64,000 nt of DNA, from NCBI GenBank assembly GCA_964508715.1, contig CAZDUX010000003.1, forward strand, positions 1-64,000. The letters are read 5' to 3'. The position numbers were made by a program, and so were the translations under genes. Shown here one piece after another: positions 1 through 9,215 of the stretch. The notes beneath the pieces were generated by a model. It did no database searches. It was not told the origin of the DNA and saw only the letters and a list, made by a program, of their open reading frames with translations. Positions within the stretch are counted from its first letter, which is position 1; each line of letters begins with the position of its first letter. Source of the DNA: JAKALX01 sp964508715 (GTDB lineage: Bacteria > Chloroflexota > Dehalococcoidia > Tepidiformales > Tepidiformaceae).

Positions 1-1
1 T

Positions 2-835
2 CACTCCGGCGATCTCTCCCCGCTCGTGAACATTAACTGTGGCGATTCACAGGCGCTCCATGGCGTGCATCCGGAGACCCTGCTCCGTGAAGCCCAACAG
101 GCGCGGGAGGCCGCCGTCGAGGCTGAGCGGGCCGAGGTCGTCCGGGCGGCTGAGAACGAAAGGGATGCGTTGAGGAGGGCGCGCGACGTTGCCCTCGCAC
201 GCATTCAGCGAGAGGCCTCCGTTGAGGAAGCACGCGGAGTCCCACCCGCCGAGTCCACCAATCCTTGGAGACGGCGAGAGCACGCTCAGATGGCGCTCCT
301 TGAACTAGCTGCATCGAATGGGCCTGGCGTTGATGCTCGTCGGCGTGCGCTGACAAAGGAGGCAGAGCGAGCGGAGAGCGCGCTCCAGATGGCGGTGGCT
401 GAACGAGCCGCAGTAGAACGTCAACGTCCCGGCCTGGGCGTGGACGCCCCTGTGAGGACGATTGTGTGGCGACTGTTGCCCCCGGGGCACTGGCGACAGT
501 TCTTGCCAGGCGCGAGCACTACGGGGAACGGCGTCCATTACGGAGATGGGAGCGCAGGTGAAAGGCTGCGGTTTCTCGACAGCCTTCAGCCAAAGGCATG
601 GTACGTGGGGGCGCACCTCTCGCGAAATGTCTACATCGTGGCGGTGTTCAACATGGTCGCCATTGCCGATGCGCCAGAGTGGGGGAACGCCCTGTACTAC
701 TGTCCGTCACAGAACTGGCAGAGCGTCTTTCGCCTCACCAAGCGGCAAGCGCTGGATGCAGGCGCCCGACGAATTATCCATACGGATGGCTGCGAGCGGC
801 GCGTGCAACGGCTCGTGGAGCGAGGGACTCCATGA
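2..835 (+). CDS. Coiled-coil protein with unknown C-terminal domain, paralogue A (5' partial)
   Basis: Family not recognised. The frame is open to the left edge, so the N-terminus may be missing; the first in-window start is GTG at 26. About 140 residues are Ala/Arg/Glu-rich and probably coiled coil. They are followed by a compact domain of about 125 residues with LPPGHWRQF, a Trp-Tyr-Val-Gly segment (WYVGAHL), VAIADAP, GNALYYC and a RIIH...RLVERG tail. The same domain and layout recur in the next gene, so the two arose by duplication. Its stop overlaps the next start by 4 bases, implying translational coupling. The position upstream of a DUF262 nuclease and hsdR suggests a defence role, but this is inferred from context only. 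Confidence 0.75.
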   Translation, partial: HSGDLSPLVNINCGDSQALHGVHPETLLREAQQAREAAVEAERAEVVRAAENERDALRRARDVALARIQREASVEEARGVPPAESTNPWRRREHAQMALLELAASNGPGVDARRRALTKEAERAESALQMAVAERAAVERQRPGLGVDAPVRTIVWRLLPPGHWRQFLPGASTTGNGVHYGDGSAGERLRFLDSLQPKAWYVGAHLSRNVYIVAVFNMVAIADAPEWGNALYYCPSQNWQSVFRLTKRQALDAGARRIIHTDGCERRVQRLVERGTP

Positions 836-1794
836 GCCAGCCCAGAGGTCGAGATAGGGCCGGCAGGCACGCTGCTTCGGAGTCGGGCCGAGATGCGGAG
901 GGGAGTCGGAAGTCGCGCGCGTTGAAGGCCGGCATCATCAAGAACCTGCTCGAACTCCGGGACGGGGCGTCTTCTGCCTCTGGCCGACAGGTGACAGCGA
1001 GCCGGGGCGTTGGCGGAGCGCGCGCAACCTCAAATAGCCGAGAGGCCTTGAGACAGGCCGAATCGGCAGAAGAGACGGAAGAGCAACGCGAGGCTCGGAG
1101 AGCGGCGAGGCGCGAACGAAAACGAGAGAGGCAGGCGGTGCAGGCGCGGCAGGCGGAACTCGCGAAGGAGCGCCGCGAGCGTGCAGAGGAGCGCGTCGCC
1201 ATGGCCGAAAGTCATCTCGGGGCGATTGCCCGACGCCTGGCCGAAAACGAAGCGGAGCAGCGCCGCCTCTCGGCATTGGGCGACTCAGGCGCGAACGGCC
1301 CGTTTCTGCAAGCTCTGATTCAGCAGCATGGTGTGCTGGGGATGCAGCACCGGCTAGCGGAGCGGGAGCTTGTTCGTTTCCGGGAAGCTCTCGCGGCGAG
1401 TCCTGTCGGGAAGTTGCACTGGAAGGTGCTACCCCCCGGAGGTTGGCGCCGATTCACGGACGGCGCCAACCAGGCAGTGCAAGCGCGCTCGACGGTAGAG
1501 CGTCACGCTCCGGAGCGACTAGTGCTGCTGGACAGTCTCAAGCCGAAGCAGTGGTACGTCGGGTCTCACCTTGGCGAGTCTGTCTACGTCGTTGCCGAGT
1601 TCGACCACGTTGCCATTGCGGACACTCCCAACGTGGGCAACGCCCTCTACTATTGCAGAGCCGAAGGAGGACGGTGGCAAAGGGTGTTTCGGCTGAACAA
1701 GCAGGAGGCACTCCAAGCCGGGGCCGGGCGCATCATTCACAACGAGGGATGGGAGTTGCGAGTGCGGCGGCTCGTGGAGCGAGGACTGGCATGA
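832..1794 (+). CDS. Coiled-coil protein with unknown C-terminal domain, paralogue B
   Basis: This 320-residue protein starts at an ATG overlapping the stop of paralogue A (ATGA). Residues about 80-190 are extremely Arg/Glu/Ala-rich (for example REARRAARRERKRER), a likely long coiled coil with many positive charges. Residues about 192-320 repeat the domain of paralogue A: LPPGGWRRF, LDSLKPKQWYVGSHL, VAIADTPNVGNALYYC, WQRVFRL and RIIH...RLVERG. Conserved Trp, Tyr, Cys and His are noticeable, but no known catalytic motif was identified. No signal peptide or membrane segment is visible. Two adjacent, diverged copies could form a heteromeric complex. Function unknown. Confidence 0.8.
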   Translation: MSQPRGRDRAGRHAASESGRDAEGSRKSRALKAGIIKNLLELRDGASSASGRQVTASRGVGGARATSNSREALRQAESAEETEEQREARRAARRERKRERQAVQARQAELAKERRERAEERVAMAESHLGAIARRLAENEAEQRRLSALGDSGANGPFLQALIQQHGVLGMQHRLAERELVRFREALAASPVGKLHWKVLPPGGWRRFTDGANQAVQARSTVERHAPERLVLLDSLKPKQWYVGSHLGESVYVVAEFDHVAIADTPNVGNALYYCRAEGGRWQRVFRLNKQEALQAGAGRIIHNEGWELRVRRLVERGLA

Positions 1795-1849
1795 GGGAGG
1801 GGGCTGGTCCTGAACCCTGGGGCGAGCATCGTGTCTTGGGAGGGGGCTT

Positions 1850-3565
1850 ATGAAGGCTGGTGAACTGACCCTTCAGACTCTGCTGGAAGGCAAGAAGCAA
1901 TATGTCGTTCCGCTTTTTCAAAGGCCGTATTCCTGGACTCGGAAGAACTGGCAAGTGCTGTGGGAGGATGTTCTTGAGACATACGACCATGAAGACGCCT
2001 CGCGGCACTTCCTTGGCTCCATTGTCACCAAGGCCGTTACAGGCGGGCCAGGAGACGTTGCGCGGCACATCCTCATCGATGGCCAGCAGCGGCTGACGAC
2101 GCTCACCATTCTGCTCGCGGCACTCCGCGACGTGACCGCAGAATCGAATCCCGAGCTATCGGCCGAAATAAGTTCGCTCTACACCACGAATCAGTTCACG
2201 AAGGACAACGACCGATTCAAAGTCCTTCCCACTCAGGTGGACCGCGCTACGTACGCTAGGATTATCCTTCACTCCGAGGGCATCGGTGAACCGAGTAGGA
2301 TAGATGATGCTTACAAATTCTTCCATGACCTATTGCTACAGAATCATGAAGGTAAGAGCCTGAACTTCGGCAGGCTGAAGGGCGTAATCCTCAATCGGCT
2401 CGAAATGGTGAGTGTCTGGCTTGAGTCTCCAGACAACGAGTATCGCATCTTTGAGAGCCTCAACGGCAAGGGCATGTCCTTGTCTCAAGCAGACCTCATT
2501 CGCAACTACTTCTTCATGCGAATACCAGTCGAGCTACATGACGAGGTATATCCAAAGCTCTGGCTGCCAATGCAGCAGTCCCTACGGACGGCGCGCGGCC
2601 ACGATGGAGACTTGGAATTGTTCTTCAGATATCAACTCATGTCTGAGGGTCACTTCGTACGAGAGACTGATATCTACGAGGAATGGCGGGAACGTATAGG
2701 CGGAACTGATGAAGCCGAACTTCCAGCACTCCTCCAGGGGCTCGCGAAACGTGCTCAGTCGTTCCGACTACTAATCGCGCCACAGTATGAGCCAGCCACC
2801 TCGATTCAGTCGGGGCTACGGCGATTGAATCGCTGGGGCGGACAAACGATGTATCCGTTCCTCCTCTTCCTTTACGAGAGGTATAGTGACAACCGAATTG
2901 ACAAAGACGAGTTCGCAAGCTCATTAAATCTCATTGAGTCGTTCCTTGTACGTAGGGCATTCTGTAGAGTCCCAACAAACCAGTTGAACAGATTATTCGC
3001 GACATTGTCTAAAGAGATTCCAGATGACGTTGAACTCGGTACATCATTGCGAACTGCTCTCTCTTCCCCGGGTAAACGATGGCCATCGGATGCGGAGTTT
3101 GTCGATGGCATCGCGTCCTATCCTCTCTACACAGACAGCAGACCAGAGCAACGCAAGCTGATTCTCGAGCGATTAGACCAGTGGCAGAACAAAGAGGCTC
3201 CGAGCGATTATGAAGCGTTTTCGATTGAGCATGTGATGCCGCAAGGTCTGAGCGAACAGTGGAAGGTGCGTCTTGGGAGCGACTGGAAGGCCGTGCACGA
3301 ATCACTCCTCCACACCCTCGGTAACCTGACACTGACGGGGTACAACGCGGAGATGAGCAATCTCCCCTTCAGCTTGGCGGGCGAGCCAGCGACAGCTGCC
3401 GCCGGGACGAAGCCGAAGACCAAGCGACAGTGGCTCAACACGAGCGGAACGCGCATGAGCCACGACATTGCGAAGTACGAGGAGTGGAATGGGAACACAA
3501 TCAGTCACCGCGCCGAGCACCTCGCGACGGTTGCCCTGAAGATTTGGCCTGGGCCGGAGAAGTGA
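1850..3565 (+). CDS. DUF262-DUF1524 nuclease (GmrSD-like type IV restriction)
   Basis: A 571-residue protein. Residues about 5-230 match DUF262, with QRPYSW near the start and the ParB-like signature DGQQRLTTL at about 77-85; in this family that motif serves nucleotide hydrolysis. The C-terminus, about 455-510, matches DUF1524, an HNH-type nuclease, with IEHVMPQ and LGNLTLTGYN. Fused proteins of this type include single-chain GmrSD-like enzymes that cut modified DNA. The start has a strong upstream GGGAGGGGG. Its stop overlaps the GTG start of hsdR by 4 bases, placing it in the restriction operon. Base composition is visibly more AT-rich than hsdR. Which DNA modification it senses cannot be told. 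Confidence 0.88.
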   Translation: MKAGELTLQTLLEGKKQYVVPLFQRPYSWTRKNWQVLWEDVLETYDHEDASRHFLGSIVTKAVTGGPGDVARHILIDGQQRLTTLTILLAALRDVTAESNPELSAEISSLYTTNQFTKDNDRFKVLPTQVDRATYARIILHSEGIGEPSRIDDAYKFFHDLLLQNHEGKSLNFGRLKGVILNRLEMVSVWLESPDNEYRIFESLNGKGMSLSQADLIRNYFFMRIPVELHDEVYPKLWLPMQQSLRTARGHDGDLELFFRYQLMSEGHFVRETDIYEEWRERIGGTDEAELPALLQGLAKRAQSFRLLIAPQYEPATSIQSGLRRLNRWGGQTMYPFLLFLYERYSDNRIDKDEFASSLNLIESFLVRRAFCRVPTNQLNRLFATLSKEIPDDVELGTSLRTALSSPGKRWPSDAEFVDGIASYPLYTDSRPEQRKLILERLDQWQNKEAPSDYEAFSIEHVMPQGLSEQWKVRLGSDWKAVHESLLHTLGNLTLTGYNAEMSNLPFSLAGEPATAAAGTKPKTKRQWLNTSGTRMSHDIAKYEEWNGNTISHRAEHLATVALKIWPGPEK

Positions 3566-6500
3566 CCAAGTTCGTTGAGTCCGAGGTCGAGGAAGTAGCC
3601 CTCAGTTGGTTCGAGGAACTGGGCTACGAGGTCGCGTTCGGGCCTGACCTCGGCCCCGGGGGCAGCTTCCAGGAGCGGGACAAGTGGTCGGATGTGGTGC
3701 TAGTCGGCCGGCTGCGAAGCGCGGTCGCTCGGCTCAACCCCTCGATTTCGGCTGACGCGCAAGAGGAGGCAGTGAGGCGAGTCCTTCATCGGGAGTCGCC
3801 TTCGCTCGTTCTGGAAAACCAGCGGCTGCACGACCTGCTGGTCGAGGGGCTGCCTGTGGAGAGCCGTGCAGCCGACGGGTCGCTCGCGCATCACGTCGTG
3901 AAGTTCGTGAACTTCGAGGACGTGGGAGCGAATGAGTTCCTTGCGGTGAACCAGTTCACCGTCGAGGAGGGCGACCACGTGAGGCGACCCGACGTGGTCG
4001 TCTTCGTCAACGGACTCCCGCTCGCCGTCCTTGAATTGAAGAACCCGGCATCTGAGAACGCGACGGTGAGGGACGCGTTCCGACAGTTGCAGACGTACAA
4101 GCTGCAAATCCCGTCGCTCTTCGTGTTCAACGAAGTGCTGGTTGGCTCGGATGGGCTGGAGGCGAGGGTCGGTTCGCTGACCGCTGACTGGGAGCGGTTC
4201 GTTCAGTGGAAGACGGTGGACGGCAAAAACCTCGCGCCTTCGAACATCCCGCAACTCGATGTGCTGTTGAGAGGGGTGTTCGAACCGGGACGATTCCTGC
4301 GACTTATCCGGCACTTCGTGGTCTTCGAAGCAACGGGTGGCGAACCGCTCAAGAAGCTCGCTGCATACCATCAGTTCCACGCGGTCGAGCAGGCGGTGGA
4401 GGAAACGCTGCGAGCGTCGGCGCCCGGGGGTGACCGACGCGTTGGCGTTGTCTGGCACACGCAGGGGTCGGGGAAGAGCCTGACCATGGTGTTCTATGCG
4501 GGCCGCATCGTCGTCGAGCCGGCGATGAACAACCTGACGCTGGTCGTGGTCACCGACCGAAACGACCTCGACGGGCAGCTTTACGGGGTGTTCGGCGCAT
4601 GCACCGACCTGCTCAGGCAGACGCCAGAGCAGGCAGAAGACCGAGACGAGTTGCAGCGCCGGCTCAGGAGCCGGGCGTCGGGCGGAATCATCTTCACGAC
4701 CATCCAGAAGTTCGCGCCGGACGAGGGCGCGAGCTACCCGATGCTCTCTGACCGCACGAATATCGTCGTGGTCGCGGACGAGGCACACCGCAGCCAGTAC
4801 GGCTTCGACCCACGATATGAGCAGAAGACGGGCGAGGTGAGCTACGGGTTCGCCAAGCACCTGCGAGATGGGCTGCCGAACGCCTCGTCATCGGCTTCAC
4901 GGGGACGCCCATTGAACTGAGCGACCGGAACACCAAGGCGGTGTTCGGCGACTACATCGACATCTACGACATTGAGCAGGCGGTGGAGGATGGGGCGACG
5001 GTGCCCATTTACTGGGAGAGCCGCCTCGCGAGACTCGAGCTTGATGACGAGGCGAAGCCGCATATCGACGAGGACTTGGACGAAGTAACCGAAGGCGAGG
5101 AGGAGAACGTCAAGGAGCGGCTGAAGACCAAGTGGGCAGCGCTTGAGGCGGTGGTCGGGTCGGAGAAGCGGCTCGAGTTGATTGCCAAAGACCTCGTTGA
5201 GCATTGGGAGCGCCGGCTCGAAGGGATGGAGGGCAAGGGCCTCATCGTCTGCATGTCGAGGCGCATCTGCGTGGCGCTGTACGACCAATTGGTGAAGCTG
5301 CGCCCGGACTGGCATGACGACGACAACGGGAAGGGCGCACTCAAGGTTGTGATGACGGGTTCAGCCTCCGACCCGCTGGAGTTCCAGAGCCACATCCGAA
5401 ACAAGGATGGCCGAGACCGGATAGCCAAGCGGTTTAAAGACGCTGACGACCCGCTGAAGCTGGTCATCGTGCGGGACATGTGGCTGACGGGGTTCGACGT
5501 GCCGCCCCTCCACACGCTGTACGCGGACAAGCCGATGCGGGGGCACGGCCTCATGCAGGCCATTGCCCGCGTGAACCGCGTTTTCAAGGACAAGCCGGGC
5601 GGTCTCATCGTGGACTACCTCGGGCTAGCCGACGAGTTGAAGCAGGCTCTAGCGACGTACACGGAGAGCGGAGGACGAGGCACGACCGCCGAGGACATCG
5701 AAGCCGAGGCAGTGGCGCTGATGCTCGAGAAGTACGACGTGGTGACGAACATGTACCACGGCTTCGAGTGGGCAGGCTTCTTCTCGGGCACAGCTGGCCA
5801 GAGGCTCCAGCTCGTAGCAGACGCGCTGGAGCATGTGCTTGGACTCGATGACGGGAAGTCGCGGTACCTCCGAGAGGTGACCCTGCTGTCGAGGGCGTAT
5901 GCGTTGGCATCGACCACAGACGAGGCGGCGGGAATTCGGAACGACGTGGCCTTCTTTCAGGCGGTGCGCGCCGCGCTTGCGAAGCAGACCACGACGAACG
6001 GCAAGACGCCGGAGGAACTCGACCAAGCGGTGCGTCAGATTGTGTCGAGCGCGCTGGTCTCGGGGCAGGTGGTGGATATTTTCGCGGTGGCCGGACTCGA
6101 GAAGCCTGACATCTCGATTCTGTCGAACGAGTTCCTCGACGAGGTGCGGGCGCTGCCACGGAGGAACCTCGCGGTCGAGGTTCTCCAGCGGCTCCTAAAC
6201 GAGCAATTGAAGACGACGCTCCGCCGCAACATCACGCAGGGGCGCGTCTTCTCGGAGATGCTCGAGAGGACGCTTACGAAGTACCACAACCGAAGCATCG
6301 AGACGGCACAGGTCATCGAGGAACTCATCGCTCTCGCTAAGGGCCTCAAGGAAGAGCAGGAGCGGGGGAAGAAGCTGGACCTGAGTGCTGACGAGGTCGC
6401 GTTTTACGACGCGCTCTCGACGAATCAGAGCGCGGTCGAGGTGCTGGGCGATGCGGCCCTGGCCGCAATCGCCCGGGAACTGGTGAAGACCCTCAAAGCG

Positions 6501-6665
6501 AACGTCACCATCGACTGGACGATGAAGGAAGCGGTGCGGGCCAACCTTCGACGCTTGGTGCGCCGAATCCTGAACCGGTACGGCTACCCGCCGGATTTGC
6601 AGGAGGAGGCCACGAGGACGGTGCTGAAGCAGGCTGAGGCGTTGGCTGAGGAGATGGCGGCATGA
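3562..6665 (+). pseudogene. hsdR: Type I restriction enzyme R subunit, frameshifted
   Basis: Read across one frameshift this is a full-length (about 1034 residues) HsdR, the translocase/nuclease subunit of a type I restriction enzyme. The GTG start overlaps the DUF262 stop. The first part (3562-4920) carries the PD-(D/E)xK nuclease (RPDVVVF...LELKNP, about 142-162), Walker A HTQGSGKSLT (about 300) and DEAHRSQYG (about 408). The frame then breaks near 4885-4887, inside the conserved stretch expected to read LPNA-x-x-IGFTGTP. IGFTGTPIEL resumes one frame back and continues with helicase motif VI (QAIARVNRVF) and a C-terminal helical region. Loss of one base explains it. No slippery heptamer is visible, so a mutation or a sequencing error is likelier than programmed shifting. 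Confidence 0.85.
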
Positions 6666-7252
6666 GTCGAATAGGTGGGAATCCCGGCTCGATTGAGGCA
6701 AGAGTCGCAGATGCCATCGAAGCCGGCACCGACATAGGGATACTCAGAAGCCAGCTAGCGTCTGGGATGGCACCGCAGGACGCAACAGCTAGCCTTGCTG
6801 CCGGCCTGAGTTTGTGGCACGAAGGGAACCGACGAAGGTACTTAGTGGATGCACTCGTTGCCCTCGTCTGCGTGATTGGCGGCAGTGCATTGCTCATCTC
6901 CATTGGTATCGCGGCCCAGCAAGAGGCCAATGAATCCGGCCATGGCGTTCTTGTCAGAGTGCCTCTCGGCACCCTGCCGTTCGTCTACGCCTTCTATCGA
7001 GTCCGGGCCATGTATCGGCGTCGGCAGAGGGAATCAGACGTGGAGGTGATTCTTTGGTCGCTGGCTCCTCACAAGAACGCTGATTCCGTTGACGCTTCGG
7101 TGGTCGGGAGGCTTGGTTTGGCACGCGCAACCTTCAAGAGGCTGATTCTCGGCTCTTACGTTGACCATCAGGAGCTTCGCGAGGTACTGGCGGACGCAAA
7201 GCGGCGCAAGCATGAACGGGCCGAGCGCGATACGAAGCCGCCCTTATTCTGA
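6662..7252 (+). CDS. Small membrane protein ending the restriction operon
   Basis: A 196-residue protein of unknown family whose ATG overlaps the hsdR stop by 4 bases, so it is probably translated with hsdR. Two hydrophobic segments are visible, about residues 62-86 (VALVCVIGGSALLISIGIAA) and about 97-112, joined by a short polar loop. They are flanked by a soluble N-terminal part and a basic C-terminal part of about 80 residues rich in Arg/Lys. The layout could suit a membrane effector or anchor attached to the defence operon, but this is only suggested by position. There is no signal peptide cleavage motif. Confidence 0.7.
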   Translation: MSRIGGNPGSIEARVADAIEAGTDIGILRSQLASGMAPQDATASLAAGLSLWHEGNRRRYLVDALVALVCVIGGSALLISIGIAAQQEANESGHGVLVRVPLGTLPFVYAFYRVRAMYRRRQRESDVEVILWSLAPHKNADSVDASVVGRLGLARATFKRLILGSYVDHQELREVLADAKRRKHERAERDTKPPLF

Positions 7253-7393
7253 CCCGGGTGGTACCTTCCAAGTGGTACCCCAACTAGAGCTGGTGGTATC
7301 TGAGCCGCCTGACAGTCCCAATGGCACTGAATCTCCGGAGCTTACAAGAAGTAAGCGTCTGTGCCGCCCGTCAGTCGTTTCGACCGTGGACTG

Positions 7394-7546
7394 CGGGGGA
7401 CCGGGGACTCCCCCGGGTGGCCTGACTGGCCGGCACACGGGTGCGGGCCGTGCACCCGTGTATGCACGGCTGTACTTCTTTCTATTTCTCTCCCCTTGAA
7501 GGGAGAGAAATGACGCCGGAGGTGCACTGAGTACACGGTGTGCACC
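7394..7546. repeat. Cluster of five inverted repeats
   Basis: Within about 150 bases there are five perfect stems. CGGGGGA/TCCCCCG lies at 7394-7415. CACGGGTGC/GCACCCGTG (7436-7460) and GCCGTGCA/TGCACGGC (7447-7470) overlap and are mutually exclusive. ATTTCTCTCCC/GGGAGAGAAAT is at 7484-7511 and GGTGCAC/GTGCACC at 7521-7546. The density is far above what one terminator needs. Being next to a replication helicase gene, the cluster could be an origin for the excised element; alternatives are a pair of facing terminators or a regulatory RNA. Confidence 0.6.
7484..7511. terminator. Hairpin between convergent operons
   Basis: An 11-bp perfect stem (ATTTCTCTCCC with GGGAGAGAAAT) and a 6-base loop lie between the convergent membrane-protein and helicase genes. 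The T-rich arm lies on the left side, with only a weak T tract, so bidirectional termination is plausible but not certain. Confidence 0.5.
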
Positions 7547-7569
7547 GTAGGCAGCGTGGTAGGGGGGCG

Positions 7570-8967
7570 TTAGACTGGCAGGAGTGGCTCGGTTGTGTCT
7601 TCATGGTCGAGTTCGCGGGTATCCGCATCTTCCAACTCGGCGGGCGCGATTTCGAGATACACATTACCCGTGTTCTTGCGCTTCTGCTTGACGCCGAGCT
7701 GCTCGAGACGCGCCTTGAAGTCCGTTGAGCGGACGGGGCGCTCTCCGTTCTCGGTGCACCAGTTCTTGTACATCTCCAGACAGGCGGATGCAGGGAACTC
7801 AGCACCGGTTGACCGCACACACCACTCGCCCACAAAACGGCCGACGGTATCGGTTTGAGAGCGGTACGCGTCTGTTGCCTCCGACACGGCGCCCGAGCGG
7901 AGGAGTCGCCGTTCCTTGGCGTAGTCGCGCGCACCGGACAATGCCCAGTTGAGGATGCCAGCACCTTCCGAGCGGAGCTTCTCAGCGAGCGTAGGGTCTT
8001 GCTCCTCAAGCGAGAAAGTACGTTCGAATGGAACCAGACGGATGCGGCGCCAGTACGCATTGTCATCCGCTGGGACGTCAGCCTTTGCGTTGCTGCAAAT
8101 CACCAACTTCGCCTGCGGCTGAAACGCTTCGTACTCACCGTAGAGCCGGCGGCCGTTCAACTGGTCGCCGCCGGTGAGTGCCTTGACGAGGCCTTCGTCC
8201 AGCTTCGTGTTGCGCGGAAACTCGGAGACCAAGGCGAAGCGTTTTCCCTTGAGGTCGGCGATGTCGTTTGTCTGGGAGCCGGCGGCTCGCTGTCGCACCG
8301 TGTGCAGGGGGAGAGCGAGCGCGTAGTCGCCGAGGAGGTTGACAAAGGTGTTCATCAGTGTGCCCTTGCCGTTCGCGCCGGTACCGTAGCAGAACGTCAG
8401 AACGTGTTCGCTCGTGTCCCCGGTGAGGCAATAACCGAGGAATCGCTGCACGTCCGCGATGAGTTCCGCGTTGCCGCCAAATACGTCTTGCAAGAACTGC
8501 ATGAATACTGGCGCTTCCGCGAGCGCATCGTGGGCAACGTTTGTCATCTGAGTGATGAGGTCGTCGGGAGTGTGAGGGAGCAGAGCGCCGGAGCGGATGT
8601 CGAGAGTGCCATTCCGGACATTGAGCTTCCACGGGTCACGGTCGAACTGGTCTGAGGTCACCACAACCTTCGGGTCGGACTGAGCCAAAAAGAGGGCTGC
8701 TTCCAAGCGGTGGCGGGAGCGCGATTGCTGTGCGTGCTTCAGCAGCTCGTTGCCCTCGTTGTAGGGAAGTGCGCAGGCGTCGTCGCACAGGTCCCGCATG
8801 GACTTCTTGGCGTACTCGAGAACGACATTCTTCGTATCCCGTGCCCACCGTCCGTCGGCGTAGACGAACCATTGCTTCTTGTCGCCGACGTACCGGATGC
8901 GGTCGCCGACCCGTTCGACCAGCCGCTGAGCATTCCAGTCATCGTTGAAATGCATGGGATTCGTCAT
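7570..8967 (-). CDS. P4/D5-type replication helicase (primase family C-terminal part)
   Basis: A 465-residue protein of the phage/plasmid primase P4 family. A D5 N-type domain precedes an SF3 helicase: LNVRNGTLD at about 115-123, Walker A YGTGANGKGT at about 194-203, and later LVSEFPR, a TGGDQLNGR motif and CSNAKADVPADD. This enzyme class unwinds the origin and drives replication of phages, satellites and plasmids. The N-terminal primase domain of full-length family members is absent, so priming may come from another protein or the host. The start ATG touches the stop of the upstream small gene (TAATG). It is transcribed away from the integrase with the two small genes upstream. Confidence 0.85.
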   Translation of the reverse strand: MTNPMHFNDDWNAQRLVERVGDRIRYVGDKKQWFVYADGRWARDTKNVVLEYAKKSMRDLCDDACALPYNEGNELLKHAQQSRSRHRLEAALFLAQSDPKVVVTSDQFDRDPWKLNVRNGTLDIRSGALLPHTPDDLITQMTNVAHDALAEAPVFMQFLQDVFGGNAELIADVQRFLGYCLTGDTSEHVLTFCYGTGANGKGTLMNTFVNLLGDYALALPLHTVRQRAAGSQTNDIADLKGKRFALVSEFPRNTKLDEGLVKALTGGDQLNGRRLYGEYEAFQPQAKLVICSNAKADVPADDNAYWRRIRLVPFERTFSLEEQDPTLAEKLRSEGAGILNWALSGARDYAKERRLLRSGAVSEATDAYRSQTDTVGRFVGEWCVRSTGAEFPASACLEMYKNWCTENGERPVRSTDFKARLEQLGVKQKRKNTGNVYLEIAPAELEDADTRELDHEDTTEPLLPV

Positions 8968-9215
8968 TAGCGGTGGCTCCGGTCGAAGTACTCGCGGCGG
9001 TAGACGTTTAAGGCGCCCGGCAACTGGACCGGCGTCAGGCGGATGCTGGCGACGGCGGTGCGCTGGAGGTCGCGGACGAACGAGTTCGCTCCTTCGTAGG
9101 TGCGGACATACCACTCTGCGATGGCCGCGAGTTCTTCATCTCGCGAGACGTCAGTGGAGATGACGCGGCGGGTGAGTGTTGCGGCCTTCCCGGCCACGAA
9201 GGCTTCCTGTCGCAT
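8967..9215 (-). CDS. Small hypothetical protein of the replication module
   Basis: An 82-residue soluble protein with no family I recognise. Its ATG overlaps the stop of the excisionase-like gene (TAATG), and its own stop overlaps the helicase start in the same way. The three genes are therefore tightly coupled. The sequence is mixed polar/charged with an aromatic stretch (AEWYVRTYEG) and an Arg-rich C-terminus (NVYRREYFDRSHR). It sits where many elements carry a small replication or primase-associated protein, but no motif supports a specific role. Confidence 0.65.
   Translation of the reverse strand: MRQEAFVAGKAATLTRRVISTDVSRDEELAAIAEWYVRTYEGANSFVRDLQRTAVASIRLTPVQLPGALNVYRREYFDRSHR

Larger units (their letters stand above)
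7253..7569. other. Structured intergenic region between defence and replication modules
   Basis: This is a 317-base gap between convergent genes, without a convincing coding region. It contains the direct repeat GTGGTACC twice near 7258-7280 and, further right, a cluster of inverted repeats described separately. It may combine termination of both flanking operons with a cis-acting replication or regulatory function for the element. Confidence 0.6.

Noticed and set aside
3700..4860. Long open frame (386 codons) antisense to hsdR
   Set aside because: A high-GC shadow of the conserved nuclease/helicase frame; Arg/His/Leu-rich product with no motif or ribosome-binding site.
4880..4890. Programmed -1 frameshifting in hsdR
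   Set aside because: The shift direction fits, but there is no X-XXY-YYZ slippery heptamer and no strong downstream hairpin was seen.
7855..8655. Open frame of 266 codons on the plus strand
   Set aside because: Antisense to the D5 helicase, whose motifs are clear; no independent support.
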